Shown: positions 8,752 to 19,743, numbered from the stretch's first letter. The stretch: DNA of 64,000 nucleotides from Pectobacterium versatile (GCF_020166435.1 NZ_JAINZP010000020.1:1-64000), one strand, 5' to 3'. The notes: a model not told the origin generated them from the sequence alone. Numbers and translations are program-made.

Positions 8752-10089
8752 ATGAAGCATTTCTTGCTGAATTTATTATTCTTAATTGCCGCCGTAAGCC
8801 AGACCGCAATAGCCAGCGATATTGTTGTAGGCGTAGATATTGTTTTAGGCATCGATCGGGAAGATATCTATGGGCCACAGCTTGCCAATAAGCGCGTAGG
8901 GTTAATGGTCAATCAAAGCTCGCTAAATAAGGAAGGCCGACACACCATTGATAAATTGCTGGCCGAACAGAATAAGTATGGCTTTAAGGTGACGGCAATA
9001 TTTTCCGTTGAACACGGCCTCCGCGGCAAAGCAGAAACCGGCTTGGGTGATAATAACTATACGGATGCCAAGACCGGCCTGCCGATAATATCGCTTTATG
9101 GCAAAGACGGAGACGGGCGCGATCGCGCCCATCCTACCGAAGAGCAGTTATCCAATATCGATATCGTGATTTACGATTTGCAGGATGTGGGCGTGCGCTT
9201 TTATACCTACACCGTTTCCCTACATCACATGCTCGAAAGCCTGCAGCAGTATCATAAGCAACTAATGATTTTCGATAGACCAAACCCGCTCGGCAAATAT
9301 GTCTACGGCCCGATTATGGAGGAGAAAAATATCTCTGGCATCGGCATGCACCCAGTGCCAATGGTACACGGCCTAACCTCTGGGGAATTCGCCCGCATGA
9401 TCGTGGGTGAAGGCTGGCTGACGCATTTCGATGACAGGAGCTGGAAATCCTTCGGCAACAAAGCGTATCAGTTTCCTGAGCAGGATCTTAAGGTGATTGA
9501 GATGACGAATTATAGCCACGATGCGCCGTATTCACTGCCAGTTCCCCCCTCCCCTAACCTGCGCAGAGACCTGTCGGTCCAGCTCTATCCGTCCTTAGGG
9601 TTGTTTGAAGCGACCAGCGTGAATACTGGCAGAGGGTCGGAGCATCCGTTTGAGCAACTCGGCTTTCCGAGCCGCCAATTCTACGTCAACACCTGCTACC
9701 ACGTAGACGGCAATCAACAAAAATTAGGCTGGCCACAGGCTGGGAAAGAGGTGTGCGGCCAGAGGTTCAACGCCGCAGAGCTGGACTCTATGAGGCCGAC
9801 GATCCGTTATTTTGTCGACTGGCGCATGCGTTTTAAAGAGGCGGGGTACGCAGTGGCGGTAGCGCCGGAACAAGAAGCAAATTATCTGGACTATCAGGAA
9901 CAGGCGTTCTTACTGCGCCCCACCTGGCTTGCAAAACTCACCGGCACCAGCGAACTGCCTGCTTTGCTGGTCGAAACCGACGAGAAAAAACTCACCCTGG
10001 ATGAAACCGTAGCGTTTATTGAATCACACTGGCAATCGGGTATTGACACGTATATGAAACTACGAGAGAAGTACAGAATCTATCACTAA
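8752..10089 (+). CDS. namZ: Exported exo-beta-N-acetylmuramidase (NamZ-type, GH171, DUF1343)
   Basis: NamZ-family enzymes release terminal MurNAc from wall fragments after NagZ has removed GlcNAc. The 445-residue protein has a signal peptide (cut near IAS, residue 22). DUF1343 landmarks follow: VGLMVNQSSLNKEGRHTID, FSVEHGLRGKAETG with the conserved Glu-His pair, IYDLQDVGVRFYTY, FDRPNPLG and a C-terminal region around RGSEHPFEQLG. The functional assignment rests on the characterised Bacillus NamZ (YbbC). Its clustering with murQPR and a secreted NagZ strongly supports it. Confidence 0.87.
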   Translation: MKHFLLNLLFLIAAVSQTAIASDIVVGVDIVLGIDREDIYGPQLANKRVGLMVNQSSLNKEGRHTIDKLLAEQNKYGFKVTAIFSVEHGLRGKAETGLGDNNYTDAKTGLPIISLYGKDGDGRDRAHPTEEQLSNIDIVIYDLQDVGVRFYTYTVSLHHMLESLQQYHKQLMIFDRPNPLGKYVYGPIMEEKNISGIGMHPVPMVHGLTSGEFARMIVGEGWLTHFDDRSWKSFGNKAYQFPEQDLKVIEMTNYSHDAPYSLPVPPSPNLRRDLSVQLYPSLGLFEATSVNTGRGSEHPFEQLGFPSRQFYVNTCYHVDGNQQKLGWPQAGKEVCGQRFNAAELDSMRPTIRYFVDWRMRFKEAGYAVAVAPEQEANYLDYQEQAFLLRPTWLAKLTGTSELPALLVETDEKKLTLDETVAFIESHWQSGIDTYMKLREKYRIYH

Positions 10090-10119
10090 TCCCACGTTGA
10101 CGTTTGGAGTAGAACAGGC

Positions 10120-10137
10120 TGCCCCATTTATGGGGCA
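10120..10137 (+). terminator. Candidate terminator after namZ
   Basis: TGCCCCA-TTTA-TGGGGCA forms a perfect 7-bp stem 30 bp after the namZ stop. The T-tract is missing, so it could instead protect the 3' end. The rest of the gap to pfkA (to 10348) holds a GC-rich imperfect palindromic stretch that I cannot name. Confidence 0.45.
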
Positions 10138-10348
10138 AGTAAACGTTAAGCCAGAGACCGACGAAGGCACCGCGTAGCGGCATAATTCGTGCCGAAAGCC
10201 AAGGAGCACGGGGCGAGCAACGCTTGAGCCGCCTCGTGTCGGGCGCGTGCTACGAGGTAGCATGAAATCGGGTACTTTGTCTCTTCGTTCGCATAAAATG
10301 GACAAAGAGACAGAGTGCATCAGCTTTCTTAGTTCAGGAAAATTAAAA

Positions 10349-11311
10349 CTAAAACAGTTTTTTCGCTGTATCCAGCCAATCGCCTTTGAAAGGACGCTTC
10401 ATGTTCTCAATGGCATCAACGATGTCGTGATGCACCATTTTCTCATTCTGGATACCGACACAGCGACCGCCGTAGCCCTGCTGTAGCAGCTCAATAGAGT
10501 AGGCGCCCATGCGCGAGGCCAGAATACGGTCATAGGCAACCGGTGAGCCGCCGCGCTGAATATGGCCAAGTACGGTCGCACGGGTTTCGCGTCCCGTTTC
10601 TTTTTCAATGTATTTCGCTAGCTCATCGACGTCGCACACCAGTTCGGTGATCGCCACAATCGCATGCTTTTTGCCTTTTTCGATGCCCGCTTTGATTTCA
10701 CAGACCAGATCTTCCGGGCTGAATGGCACTTCAGGCAGAACGATGAACTCACAGCCGCCAGCAATCGCCGCCGCCAGCGTCAGGTCGCCGCAGTGGCGTC
10801 CCATGACTTCAACAATGGAAATACGCTGGTGTGAAGAGGAGGTATCGCGCAGGCGGTCAATCGCTTCCAGCACGGTTTCCAGCGCGGTAAAGTAACCGAT
10901 AGTGTAGTCCGTACCCGCGACGTCATTATCGATCGTGCCGGGCAAGCCGATACAAGGGAAACCCATTTCAGTCAGACGCTTGGCACCCATATAGGAACCG
11001 TCACCGCCGATGACGACCAGCGCATCCAGGCCGCGTCTTTTCATATTTTCCACGCAGACCTGACGCACCGCTTCATCACGGAACTGCGGGAAACGCGCGG
11101 AACCCAGGAATGTGCCGCCACGGTTAATCACATCCGATACGCTGTAGCGATCCAACTGCTCCATGCGATCTTCGTACAAGCCCTGATAGCCATCATAAAT
11201 GCCATAAATTTCCAGCCCTTCCGATAGTGCAGCGCGAACCACACCACGAATTGCCGCATTCATACCTGGTGCATCGCCACCGCTCGTCAACACTCCGATT
11301 CTTCTAATCAT
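10349..11311 (-). CDS. pfkA: 6-phosphofructokinase isozyme I
   Basis: PfkA phosphorylates fructose-6-phosphate to fructose-1,6-bisphosphate with ATP, the committed step of glycolysis. The 320-residue length is exact for the family. The motifs are intact: [14 protein letters not shown] (ATP site), [25 protein letters not shown] with the catalytic Asp, and [12 protein letters not shown]. It lies beside fieF, as in other enterobacteria. About 200 bp separates it from fieF, with a purine-rich ribosome site before the ATG. Confidence 0.98.
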   Translation of the reverse strand: MIRRIGVLTSGGDAPGMNAAIRGVVRAALSEGLEIYGIYDGYQGLYEDRMEQLDRYSVSDVINRGGTFLGSARFPQFRDEAVRQVCVENMKRRGLDALVVIGGDGSYMGAKRLTEMGFPCIGLPGTIDNDVAGTDYTIGYFTALETVLEAIDRLRDTSSSHQRISIVEVMGRHCGDLTLAAAIAGGCEFIVLPEVPFSPEDLVCEIKAGIEKGKKHAIVAITELVCDVDELAKYIEKETGRETRATVLGHIQRGGSPVAYDRILASRMGAYSIELLQQGYGGRCVGIQNEKMVHHDIVDAIENMKRPFKGDWLDTAKKLF

Positions 11312-11517
11312 GACAACCTCTGGACTTGTAGATGTAATTTTGCAGGATTCTTCTATCGTAAATTCACCGCCGCCGTGAAACAGGCAGCAACGCCTTATTC
11401 TTTTATTAGCATATTATAACAAACACCCGAAGCTGAATTGATTCAGGTCAGGCTAAATTGTGCATAAATTTTCATGGCGTATCACGTTTTTAACATAAAA
11501 TGCTGAAACATAGCCGA

Positions 11518-12420
11518 CTACGCCGTCAATCTGCCACGCTGATTTTCCGGCACAGCAGAAACCGGATCCTGATGGATAATAATATCGGCACCCAGAAACT
11601 GTTCACGTAATGCTTGCTCCAGATCGTCTGCAATTTGATGTGCCTGTACCAGCGGCAGCGTGTCATCCATTTCCAGATGCAGTTGAATAAAGCGCGTTGG
11701 GCCGGAACGTCGGGTACGCAACGCATGTGCGCCGCGAATGCCCGGCCAGTTCACAATCACCTCAGCAATAGCGCGATGCTCGTCCTCCGGCAGCGCGCGA
11801 TCCAATAGCGATTGCACAGCGTCATACCCCATGCGTAACGCGCTATATAAAATATAGCCGCCAATCCCCAATGCAAACAGGGAGTCGGCGCGCGTAATGC
11901 CTTTCCAACTGAGCGCCAACGCCACCAGAATCGCGCCGTTCATCAACAGATCGGACTGATAATGCAGCATATCCGCACGCACCGCCTGACTGTGCGTACG
12001 CTTCACGACCCAGCGCTGGAACGATACCAGCAGCAGCGTGACCACCAGCGCAATGAGCGTCACCCACATGCCCACTTCCGGCGCGTGCAGCGTCTGCGGC
12101 TCCAGCGAGTGTTGCAACCCCGTCAGGATCAGGAACAGCGCCGAGCCGGAGATAAACATGCTCTGCGCCAGCGCGGCCAGCGATTCCGCCTTACCGTGGC
12201 CGAACGCATGCTCAGAATCCGCCGGTTGCAGCGAATAGCGCACCACCAGCAGGTTCACCAGCGACGCGGCGATATCCACCAGCGAATCAACCAACGACGC
12301 CAACAGACTCACCGAGCCAGTGTGCCACCAGGCAAACACCTTCATTATGAACAGCACCAGCGCCACAGCCGTTGCGCTCACGGCTGCCAGCGTCACCAGA
12401 CGTGCATAGTGTGGATTCAT
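11518..12420 (-). CDS. fieF: Cation-efflux pump FieF (CDF family)
   Basis: FieF exports Fe(II) and Zn(II) from the cytoplasm in exchange for protons. The 300-residue protein has six membrane segments, the metal-site motifs [12 protein letters not shown] and HAFGHGKAE, and a C-terminal cytoplasmic metallochaperone-like domain ending in the IIIHQDP region. Two ATGs are adjacent; the second (12420) gives MNPHYARLV, the usual family start. In E. coli fieF lies directly next to cpxP. Here sotB, the yeh module and a toxin-antitoxin pair intervene. Confidence 0.95.
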   Translation of the reverse strand: MNPHYARLVTLAAVSATAVALVLFIMKVFAWWHTGSVSLLASLVDSLVDIAASLVNLLVVRYSLQPADSEHAFGHGKAESLAALAQSMFISGSALFLILTGLQHSLEPQTLHAPEVGMWVTLIALVVTLLLVSFQRWVVKRTHSQAVRADMLHYQSDLLMNGAILVALALSWKGITRADSLFALGIGGYILYSALRMGYDAVQSLLDRALPEDEHRAIAEVIVNWPGIRGAHALRTRRSGPTRFIQLHLEMDDTLPLVQAHQIADDLEQALREQFLGADIIIHQDPVSAVPENQRGRLTA

Positions 12421-12481
12421 CATGCCCTCACGTAAGACGATGCCCTTACATACAATAACTAGCTCAGGTCGTCGCTTGTAT

Positions 12482-13669
12482 TCAGTTCGTTAATGACGTT
12501 TTTAACACACGGGAATAGCGGACAAACGTAAAAATACAGCACACGGTCGCTAATATCGCCATCGCCGCGCCAATGAAGCCGATGTCGGGCAGGCCCAAAT
12601 GGACAATCACCTGATTGCCCAGCAGCGCACCGCCGCCGATCCCAATGTTATAAATTCCCGAATAGAGCGCCATCGCCACGTCGGTGGCATCCGACGCCAG
12701 CGTCAACACCTTGACCTGCATCCCCAGGCTCAGCGCCATAATGGCGATCCCCCAGACGATACACAGCGTCGACAAGCTCCAGCCGCTGAATGATAAAGGC
12801 AGCAAGAGCAGTAAACACACCGCCAGAAACGCGAACGAGACAATCAGGAAGCCCGCCGGATATTTGCTGCTGTAGCGGCTGAACAGCATGCTGCCAATGA
12901 TGCCAGCACCGCCAAAAACCAGTAGCAAGATGGTGGTGAAGTTTTCACTCAACAACGCCACTTTCTGGATAAACGGCTCAATATAACTGTAGGCGGTAAA
13001 ATGTGCCGTTACGATCATGACGGTCAGGCCGTACACGCAGAGTAACGCCGGACGTTTAAGCAGGAGAGGCAAGCTCTTCAACGAACCGGAATTGCTGCTC
13101 GGCAGCACAGGCAGCAGCCTCATCAGACCCAGCATAATCCCTGTAGCGATCAGGCCAATCAGGACAAAGGTCACACGCCAGCCCAGATACTGCCCGACCA
13201 CGCGCCCCAGCGGTAACCCTAGCACCAGCGCCAACGCCGTGCCGGTCGCCAGCAAGCTTAACGCCTGCGCTTTTTTGTCCGCCGGTGCCAGACGCACCAC
13301 CAGCGATGCCGTAATTGACCAGAATACCGCGTGAGCTAGCGCCACGCCGATACGGGCGATCACCAACACCCAATAGTTCCAGGCCAGACCGGATAACACA
13401 TTGCTGATGGCGAACAGGATAAAGATTTTGATCAGCAGGCTGCGCCGCTCCATATCGCTGGACATCAGCATGCAGGGCAGCGACATCAGCCCAACCACCC
13501 AGGCGTAAATCGTGATGATCAGCCCGACCTGCGCGGCGCTCATGGAAAAGCTGGCAGCGATATCTGACAACAGCGCGACAGGGGCAAATTCAGCGGTGTT
13601 AAAAATGAATGCCGCCAGAGAAAGGCTGACGACGCGTAACCAGGCGGTCGAACGGGAAGAACGGGTCAT
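12482..13669 (-). CDS. sotB: Sugar efflux MFS transporter SotB
   Basis: SotB-type transporters export arabinose, lactose, IPTG and related sugars across the inner membrane. The 395-residue protein has 12 predicted membrane segments. It is co-linear with E. coli SotB/YdeA by recall: [17 protein letters not shown] at the start, then [46 protein letters not shown] and [20 protein letters not shown]. It lies 61 bp from fieF on the same strand. The 295-bp gap on its other side holds no convincing gene. Confidence 0.88.
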   Translation of the reverse strand: MTRSSRSTAWLRVVSLSLAAFIFNTAEFAPVALLSDIAASFSMSAAQVGLIITIYAWVVGLMSLPCMLMSSDMERRSLLIKIFILFAISNVLSGLAWNYWVLVIARIGVALAHAVFWSITASLVVRLAPADKKAQALSLLATGTALALVLGLPLGRVVGQYLGWRVTFVLIGLIATGIMLGLMRLLPVLPSSNSGSLKSLPLLLKRPALLCVYGLTVMIVTAHFTAYSYIEPFIQKVALLSENFTTILLLVFGGAGIIGSMLFSRYSSKYPAGFLIVSFAFLAVCLLLLLPLSFSGWSLSTLCIVWGIAIMALSLGMQVKVLTLASDATDVAMALYSGIYNIGIGGGALLGNQVIVHLGLPDIGFIGAAMAILATVCCIFTFVRYSRVLKTSLTN

Positions 13670-13964
13670 TGTATTGATATCAAAAGTTAAAATAAAAGAA
13701 TGCGCCCCCTGTCGTGGCAGAGGCTAACGCGATGAAGCAATGGTACAGGGAAAGTATGACATCACCGTGTAATCGGCGAGCGGCCAAGGGTATTTCAGCG
13801 TGCTTTTATGAGGATGTCAGCCAAAAGCCTAAAGACAGGTAAGGGAACATTCATGAGCATCATTTTTGATGCCCATATTCTACGCTTTACCACTCCCTTA
13901 CGCTGTCTTTTTTCGCGCTTTTCTTGCTCTGCCTTTATCCTATTCTCTGCTGGAATAATGGACG

Positions 13965-16058
13965 TTACGCTGGTGAAGATTCACGTAGCACAATCGGCAG
14001 CGCAGTTTGAAAACGCTGAAGCCTGTCGCAAAGAAAGACGATCCGCAGCAGGCTATCCACTTCCGGCTGGGGTTGCGCTAAATAGTGCGACAATGCATTT
14101 TCAACCAGCGTTAAGCCCAGCTCATTGGCCGTTTTCATGCTGTGGTGTAACTGCTCTCTTTGCGTTGAGGTTAAATGTCGACGTCCGGTGCAGGCCTGCG
14201 CGTCCAGCACATCAAGAATTGGGTGACAAACCCGCTGTGCCAGCGTGGGCAAGGGACGCTGCACCGTTTTACGCTGCTTTCTCTCCGCAAATAGCGTTTG
14301 AATATGGCTAATAAAACTGGGCACGGTTTTCTTGGTCTTGATAGTCTGAAAATCTAAACAAAACGCGGTCACCGCGCTGCCATCACTCACCAGAAGAGAA
14401 TAGGGCTGGAGATCAATGTCATTCCCACGGCGACGGGGCTGAACCAGCACTGCTACAATCGCCCACTTTTGCTGAGTGGCCTGTTTGAGCCTGTCTATGC
14501 GCTGATGCTGCGTTTTTTCCCAGTTTAGGCTCAGATACAGCGCATTATCCGCGTCATCAAAGACCGGCCAGACCACACGCTGCTCCACCTCATTCCAGAC
14601 GACAGGTTCATAGCGGTTTACATGCAGCAGCAGAGGCTGTGGGTAATCCTGATTCTCTTGCTCAAAATAGTGAAACAGCTGCGACCAGTCGGCAATGCCG
14701 CACGTCGATTTACACTGCGCATAGGCGACGGCAGGCCACGGCGAGCCCTCAAGATTCGCGTAACTGTCACCGCCTGCGGCCAATTTCCCATCGTCAGAAA
14801 AACGCGGGTGGTGCAGCGTAAAGGGAGCGCGCATGATGTGTTCGCCCAGCTGTTTCCACATGGCCTGCCCCTGCCATACGCCCTGCTGACTAAACGTCAC
14901 ATCATGGTAATCAGCCCGCGCTTGCGTACAGTGCACTAATTGCTGGTTTTCACTATCCCAAAATGAAAAGGTGGCACCGCGCGCACCGCCTTCGGTGACC
15001 CACCACTGCGCGCCCAATGGTACAAGCGATAAGGCTTCCGGCTGTTGTTGATACTGCCGCCGTACCTGCCCGCGCAGGTGCAGCAAGCGCTCAGGCGTCG
15101 CCTGCTCAAGCTGGTATAGATACGCCGACAGACGGGCAATGAACAGCAGCACATCACGCTCTTCCAGACTGTAATGCCTGTCCGCCAATAGACCGACCTG
15201 TCCGCTCACATTGCGCAGGTAGCCCGCCAGCCGGGGCAATCCTTCCGCACGCGCGGACATATTCAGCAAGTGAAGCTGTCGCGCACTGCTTTTACTGATG
15301 TGCGACAGCCCCTGATTCATGATGTCCTGGATAAACGCATTAAGCGTAGCAATCAGCGTACGTTCATCAGCATGGAGCGCCCGCACCTGCGTTTCCTGAG
15401 TCAGACAATCCTCGGGCCACGGCCAGACACGCTGATTGGCGGCAAAGAGGCAGGCAATGGCGGCAAGATGCAAGGCAGGCTGCTTCTCCCGCAAGAAATC
15501 CGACAACATGCCAGCAAATCCCGCCCCAGCCAGATAGATAACGGGACTTTCCAGCGTTGGCAGGTGAATTTTAAGCTGGTTGGGTAGCGATTCCGTCCTC
15601 ACCGATTCTTCTGCCCACATCTGTACCCATTGCGCGGCATGCCGAGTTTGCCCTTTGCCGACCTGCTTCATTAGCGCATCAGGATCAAGCTGTAAGATCT
15701 CGGCGAGCACATCTATCGGTTTTGCCGTGACTTCCTCAGATGGGGCTTTGGTCTGTTCCGCACCGCATTCAGCATGGGCTTGTAACCACAGCACCGCCGC
15801 CAAAATGTGCTTACAGCAGCCCGAGGCTGGACAATCGCACCGTGCGGTTTGTATCCCTTGCGCATTCAGCACCACCTGCTGACCATCGCTGACAAAATGC
15901 CCTTCTTGCTCAGCGTCCGTTACCAACGTCACGTTGTCGCCAGCCAGATCTTTTTTTGCCCGACGCAGCAAACCGACATTCGCAAAAACGCTCAGTGCAT
16001 CGTCATCATAATTCAGATAAAGGGATTGCCAGCTCATCGCATCACCTCCGCCAGCCAT
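13965..16058 (-). CDS. yehQ: SWIM zinc-finger protein YehQ
   Basis: This 697-residue cytoplasmic protein has an N-terminal SWIM zinc finger (about residues 75-100, CDCPASGCCKHILA, fitting CxCx(n)CxH). A long helical part without other recognisable domains follows. The SWIM fold can bind nucleic acid or protein; the function of YehQ is not established. It is the last gene of the module: its start overlaps the end of yehP by 25 bp, so the two are translationally coupled. The order MoxR ATPase, DUF5682, VWA, SWIM is the same as in the E. coli yeh locus. Confidence 0.8.
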   Translation of the reverse strand: MAGGGDAMSWQSLYLNYDDDALSVFANVGLLRRAKKDLAGDNVTLVTDAEQEGHFVSDGQQVVLNAQGIQTARCDCPASGCCKHILAAVLWLQAHAECGAEQTKAPSEEVTAKPIDVLAEILQLDPDALMKQVGKGQTRHAAQWVQMWAEESVRTESLPNQLKIHLPTLESPVIYLAGAGFAGMLSDFLREKQPALHLAAIACLFAANQRVWPWPEDCLTQETQVRALHADERTLIATLNAFIQDIMNQGLSHISKSSARQLHLLNMSARAEGLPRLAGYLRNVSGQVGLLADRHYSLEERDVLLFIARLSAYLYQLEQATPERLLHLRGQVRRQYQQQPEALSLVPLGAQWWVTEGGARGATFSFWDSENQQLVHCTQARADYHDVTFSQQGVWQGQAMWKQLGEHIMRAPFTLHHPRFSDDGKLAAGGDSYANLEGSPWPAVAYAQCKSTCGIADWSQLFHYFEQENQDYPQPLLLHVNRYEPVVWNEVEQRVVWPVFDDADNALYLSLNWEKTQHQRIDRLKQATQQKWAIVAVLVQPRRRGNDIDLQPYSLLVSDGSAVTAFCLDFQTIKTKKTVPSFISHIQTLFAERKQRKTVQRPLPTLAQRVCHPILDVLDAQACTGRRHLTSTQREQLHHSMKTANELGLTLVENALSHYLAQPQPEVDSLLRIVFLCDRLQRFQTALPIVLRESSPA

Positions 16059-17185
16059 TGCGCAAAGTGCTCCGGCGTCAGCGCCGCAACATGCATACCG
16101 CGATCGGCCAATTTTTGCCCGATTGCGGTGTCGTATACCGGCTGTGCGGCATCATCAAGCGCCGCAAGCCCTAACAGCGTGATCTGCTGACTGTGCATGC
16201 GTTGCACGCAGCTGAGCAGGCGATTCAGCGCACCGCCTTCTTCAAAATCGCTGATTAACGTCACGATGGTGCGTTTCGGGTTTTGTACTTGCTGTTCGCA
16301 GTACTGCATAGCCTTCGCAATATTCGTCCCGCCCCCCAGTTGCACCGTCATCAGCACGTCAACCGGATCGTGGGCAAGATGCGATAAATCAACCACCTGT
16401 GTATCAAATACAATCAGTGAAACCCGTACCGCCGGCAATGCCGCCAGAATGCTGGCGCAGACCGCCGCGTACATCACTGAACTGGACATCGAAGCACTTT
16501 GGTCTACGCACAAAATGACATCCCACGGCATATGACGCTGCATGCGTGAATTAAAATGCGGTGTTTCAATGACCAGCCGATTCTTCTCACGATCAAAATG
16601 CTTAAGATTGGCTGCAATCGTGGTGCGCCAGTCGAAATTTTGACTGCTGGGAATCGGTGAACGTCGGAATCGATTCCGGCGACCGGTGAGCGCATTCGTA
16701 AACGTCGGCCTCAGCGTGCGTAATATCTCATCGACCACCTTGCGAATAATGTCACGTACCGCTTCACGCGTTTGTTCATTCATCCGTCCACGCAAGCTCA
16801 ATAACGCCTTAGCCAGCGCGGGCGTGGGTTCCATCGCTTGCAGAGCCTGCGGGTCGTTGAATAAATGCGAGATTTCATAGCGTTCAATCGCTTGCGACTG
16901 CATTCGTTCAAACGTGCTGCTGGGGAACAATTTACGCGCCTGATTGAGCCAGTTAACCGCCGTCAGTTGAGACTGATCCAAAGAGCCGTGCCGTCCTCCT
17001 TCCTGCTTAAGCCCACGACGCTGATATTCACGGCGATAGAGATAATCCAGAGTACGCTCAACTTTCAGGTCGTGTGCGTCAAAGGCCGCTTTACCTAATG
17101 CCTCGTCGGCATAGTGGCCCAGAATCAATCGCCAGCGTTTGCCGTTTTTTTCTTTATCACCAGACTGCGGATCTTGCGCACTCAT
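16034..17185 (-). CDS. yehP: VWA-domain protein YehP
   Basis: The 383-residue protein has a charged helical N-terminal half and a C-terminal von Willebrand factor A domain. The MIDAS is complete: DQSASMSS (DxSxS), the Thr in GGGTNIAKAM and the Asp in LISDFEEGG, so it should bind a metal and a partner. In MoxR/VWA systems the VWA protein typically delivers substrates to the ATPase. It starts in an ATGA overlap with yehM and overlaps yehQ by 25 bp. No signal peptide is seen. Confidence 0.85.
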   Translation of the reverse strand: MSAQDPQSGDKEKNGKRWRLILGHYADEALGKAAFDAHDLKVERTLDYLYRREYQRRGLKQEGGRHGSLDQSQLTAVNWLNQARKLFPSSTFERMQSQAIERYEISHLFNDPQALQAMEPTPALAKALLSLRGRMNEQTREAVRDIIRKVVDEILRTLRPTFTNALTGRRNRFRRSPIPSSQNFDWRTTIAANLKHFDREKNRLVIETPHFNSRMQRHMPWDVILCVDQSASMSSSVMYAAVCASILAALPAVRVSLIVFDTQVVDLSHLAHDPVDVLMTVQLGGGTNIAKAMQYCEQQVQNPKRTIVTLISDFEEGGALNRLLSCVQRMHSQQITLLGLAALDDAAQPVYDTAIGQKLADRGMHVAALTPEHFAQWLAEVMR

Positions 17186-19743
17186 CGGGCTGCACCCTTC
17201 TCTTTTTCATACCATGACAGTAAATCGTTTTCCGCCAGTTGCTGTTTCAGCTTTTGGTTTAACTGCATCGTCTGGAGCAGTTCCTGCTCCGTGAAATCCG
17301 TTTGCCAAAGATGCATTTCCGGCTCAGAGAAACCACATTGTTCAGCGATATAGTTTGCTAACGTCGCATTCTGCTTCGGTGTGAGTTGGCTGAAGGCAAA
17401 GCGAAGATCGGGCAACACATGCAGAAAACGATCATCATCCCACTGCGACATCAGCGCGTTTAACTTATCGACCAAACGCGGGGTTTTGATAATGAGCTCA
17501 GGGGCGGCGCGCATTAACCCCACAAAATAGCGAACCGCCTGCTCAGGGTCGCTGCCCTGACTAAAGACGTTCGATAGATGGTCATCAAGCGTTTGTTCAT
17601 CAATTTCATCACCGAGATAGCGCAGCGCATCAACCGCCCCTTTTAACAAAGGCACGTCCTTTAACGCTGGGGCGATCTGCTGCAATTGGTGGTAAAAATC
17701 GCGGCTGGCGGTACTGGAGGGATCGAGCGTAGGCATAAATTCAATCAGCTCACGCAAGGCAAGCAATGCGGTAAAATGTTCTTCCTGCTGTGACTCATCA
17801 CCCGCGGTGATGGTCGGTAAGCAAAACAATGTCTGTGGAATCAGCTTAAACAGCAGTTGAGTTAGCTCAGGCTGATTGCGTAAGCCAAGAAAGTCACGCC
17901 CGCGCCAGAGATGAATCAGGCTATGCCCGCATTCAACGAGCGAACTTAACCGAAAATCATTGTGTATATCGTCATGCAATAAACGGAATAGCCCAGCTAC
18001 ACGCGACGGTAACCCCAACAGCGCCGCCTGAATCAGCACACGTACCGCATTCTTGCTTGACCGATTCTGCCCCTGTTCCTCTAACTGCTTTTCCAAATAG
18101 AGTAATTTATCGATGGCTATCGCTTCGAGCTGGCTTCCCTTCTCCGAGAGCGTAATCAATCGCCCTTCGATCGACGGTGTCCACGCATAGTGCCACTCTT
18201 CAAATAGCAGGTCGAGATTGTGACCGCTCAAAAAATCAGGGCCATTACTGCGCGTTGCAAAACCCACTTCAAGGAAGCTTAACAGATGAAGAAAGCGGCT
18301 GCGGGCACGATGCTGCAGGTTGCGATAGATATCCAAACGGCTCAGTTTGACGAGCGTGTCATCAAGTTTAAAGCGGTGATATTTCGCTAATCGATAGGTT
18401 TCATCAACCAGCGGAGGCGTCGCGCTGCCTGCTGGAATCTGCCCTAACGCATGGCCGGAGAACGCCTTTTTGATCTCAAGCCACAGATCGCTTTGCGCAT
18501 CATCAATACTGCCTTTGATAAAACTACTTTGTAGCCCATCCAGCAGGTCATAACGACCGGGGCCTTCATGCCCGCGCAATGCCGCTAAGCGAACACTCTG
18601 CTCTACCGCATTTTTTACCGTGATATAGCTGGGGGGATCGTCAAAAGATTTAGCGCGGAGCAGGCTGGCAACCTCCGACAAAAAACGCATCCCCATGTTA
18701 TTGCGGTGTTCCTGCGTCGTGAGCGCTCGCCCCGTTTCCGCCAGCCGGTCGCCCCGCTGCGCCATGAGCATTTGCCAGCTTCGCTGATAGTACGCGGGCG
18801 CAGGCATGCCAGAGGCATACCCATTGAGCGCATCTAATCGGTCAAAGCTGTAGCGGATTAACCACGCACTGTCGTTTTCCGCCTGCTTCAGCTGTTTTTG
18901 GTACTGCTTCTTAGCAGCATCCGTGAAGGCATTGAACGATTTAGCGTCGTGAGACAGCCCTTCGAGCAGCGCCAGCGAATGAAAACCCCCAGTCACGACC
19001 AGAATTTTCCCCGTTGGATGTTCAGCACGAACCTGCATGATAGCGGCGAGCATATGCGCCTCGCGCTGTGCAGATCCCTCCGCTTCCAAAACCTGAGGCT
19101 CATAGTCCAGTCGCGCTAACGCACACCAGACTAGCGTATCGCGGAAAAGTTGTTGCCAATCGGTCAGCGCCTCAATCGAACGTAATTCAAATAAGTGCTC
19201 CCACAAATCATCGTGATCGCGGCAATAGCATTTTTTTGCGAGTACCGAAATAAACTGACTGTGGGCGAGATAACGCTCTGCTTGCAGGCTCTGACTGACG
19301 TCATTCTGACGTTCCTCAATCGCGATTTGCTCAACCCACGGCAAATCAATAAAGCGCAGCGTCGCGTTGTGACGATGCCCTGCGTGCAGCGCAACCCATT
19401 CAGGCGAGTAGTCACAAAAAGGGAAAAAAGCGCTGCGCGTGGTTGCTTGCGGCGTTTCTCCCTCTTGCGACTCGCGGGCTTGAAAGTCAGCCTGCCCCAT
19501 CACCGCGATAGGAGGCTTCGCGTCAGGGTGAAGCAAATCGGGCAACAGGTGATTAAAACTGACCGGTGCCTCAATCAGAATGTGATCGGGGCGGATATCA
19601 TCAATCAATGACAGCAGGCCGTAGGCACAAGCTGGGCTATGGTGGCGAACCGGTGCAAAATAGATCTGCTGCGACTGCAAAAAATCCCATGTTGCCAGCG
19701 CCTGTTCCATCCGTGCGGGCAATACGATGTTCGAAAGACTCAC
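17182..19743 (-). CDS. yehM: DUF5682-family protein YehM
   Basis: This large cytoplasmic protein (853 residues) has no signal peptide or membrane segment. The N-terminal part contains YFAPVRHHSPACAYGL, HILIEAPVSFN and a VVTGGFHS segment. The remainder is helical, with a coiled-coil-like C-terminus rich in Glu and Gln. Its biochemical role is unknown; it always appears with MoxR, VWA and SWIM partners in yeh-type loci. Its start lies 184 bp from the yehL stop, and that gap contains a hairpin repeat, so it may be less tightly linked to yehL than to yehP. Confidence 0.78.
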   Translation of the reverse strand: MSLSNIVLPARMEQALATWDFLQSQQIYFAPVRHHSPACAYGLLSLIDDIRPDHILIEAPVSFNHLLPDLLHPDAKPPIAVMGQADFQARESQEGETPQATTRSAFFPFCDYSPEWVALHAGHRHNATLRFIDLPWVEQIAIEERQNDVSQSLQAERYLAHSQFISVLAKKCYCRDHDDLWEHLFELRSIEALTDWQQLFRDTLVWCALARLDYEPQVLEAEGSAQREAHMLAAIMQVRAEHPTGKILVVTGGFHSLALLEGLSHDAKSFNAFTDAAKKQYQKQLKQAENDSAWLIRYSFDRLDALNGYASGMPAPAYYQRSWQMLMAQRGDRLAETGRALTTQEHRNNMGMRFLSEVASLLRAKSFDDPPSYITVKNAVEQSVRLAALRGHEGPGRYDLLDGLQSSFIKGSIDDAQSDLWLEIKKAFSGHALGQIPAGSATPPLVDETYRLAKYHRFKLDDTLVKLSRLDIYRNLQHRARSRFLHLLSFLEVGFATRSNGPDFLSGHNLDLLFEEWHYAWTPSIEGRLITLSEKGSQLEAIAIDKLLYLEKQLEEQGQNRSSKNAVRVLIQAALLGLPSRVAGLFRLLHDDIHNDFRLSSLVECGHSLIHLWRGRDFLGLRNQPELTQLLFKLIPQTLFCLPTITAGDESQQEEHFTALLALRELIEFMPTLDPSSTASRDFYHQLQQIAPALKDVPLLKGAVDALRYLGDEIDEQTLDDHLSNVFSQGSDPEQAVRYFVGLMRAAPELIIKTPRLVDKLNALMSQWDDDRFLHVLPDLRFAFSQLTPKQNATLANYIAEQCGFSEPEMHLWQTDFTEQELLQTMQLNQKLKQQLAENDLLSWYEKEKGAAR

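Noticed and set aside
11962-12435. 157-residue Arg/Gln/His-rich ORF antisense to fieF
   Set aside because: Composition is typical of the antisense of a GC-rich membrane protein, and fieF is clearly the real gene.
13808-14311. 167-residue plus-strand ORF between sotB and yehQ
   Set aside because: About two thirds of it is antisense to the 3' end of yehQ. No domain is visible and composition is shadow-like.
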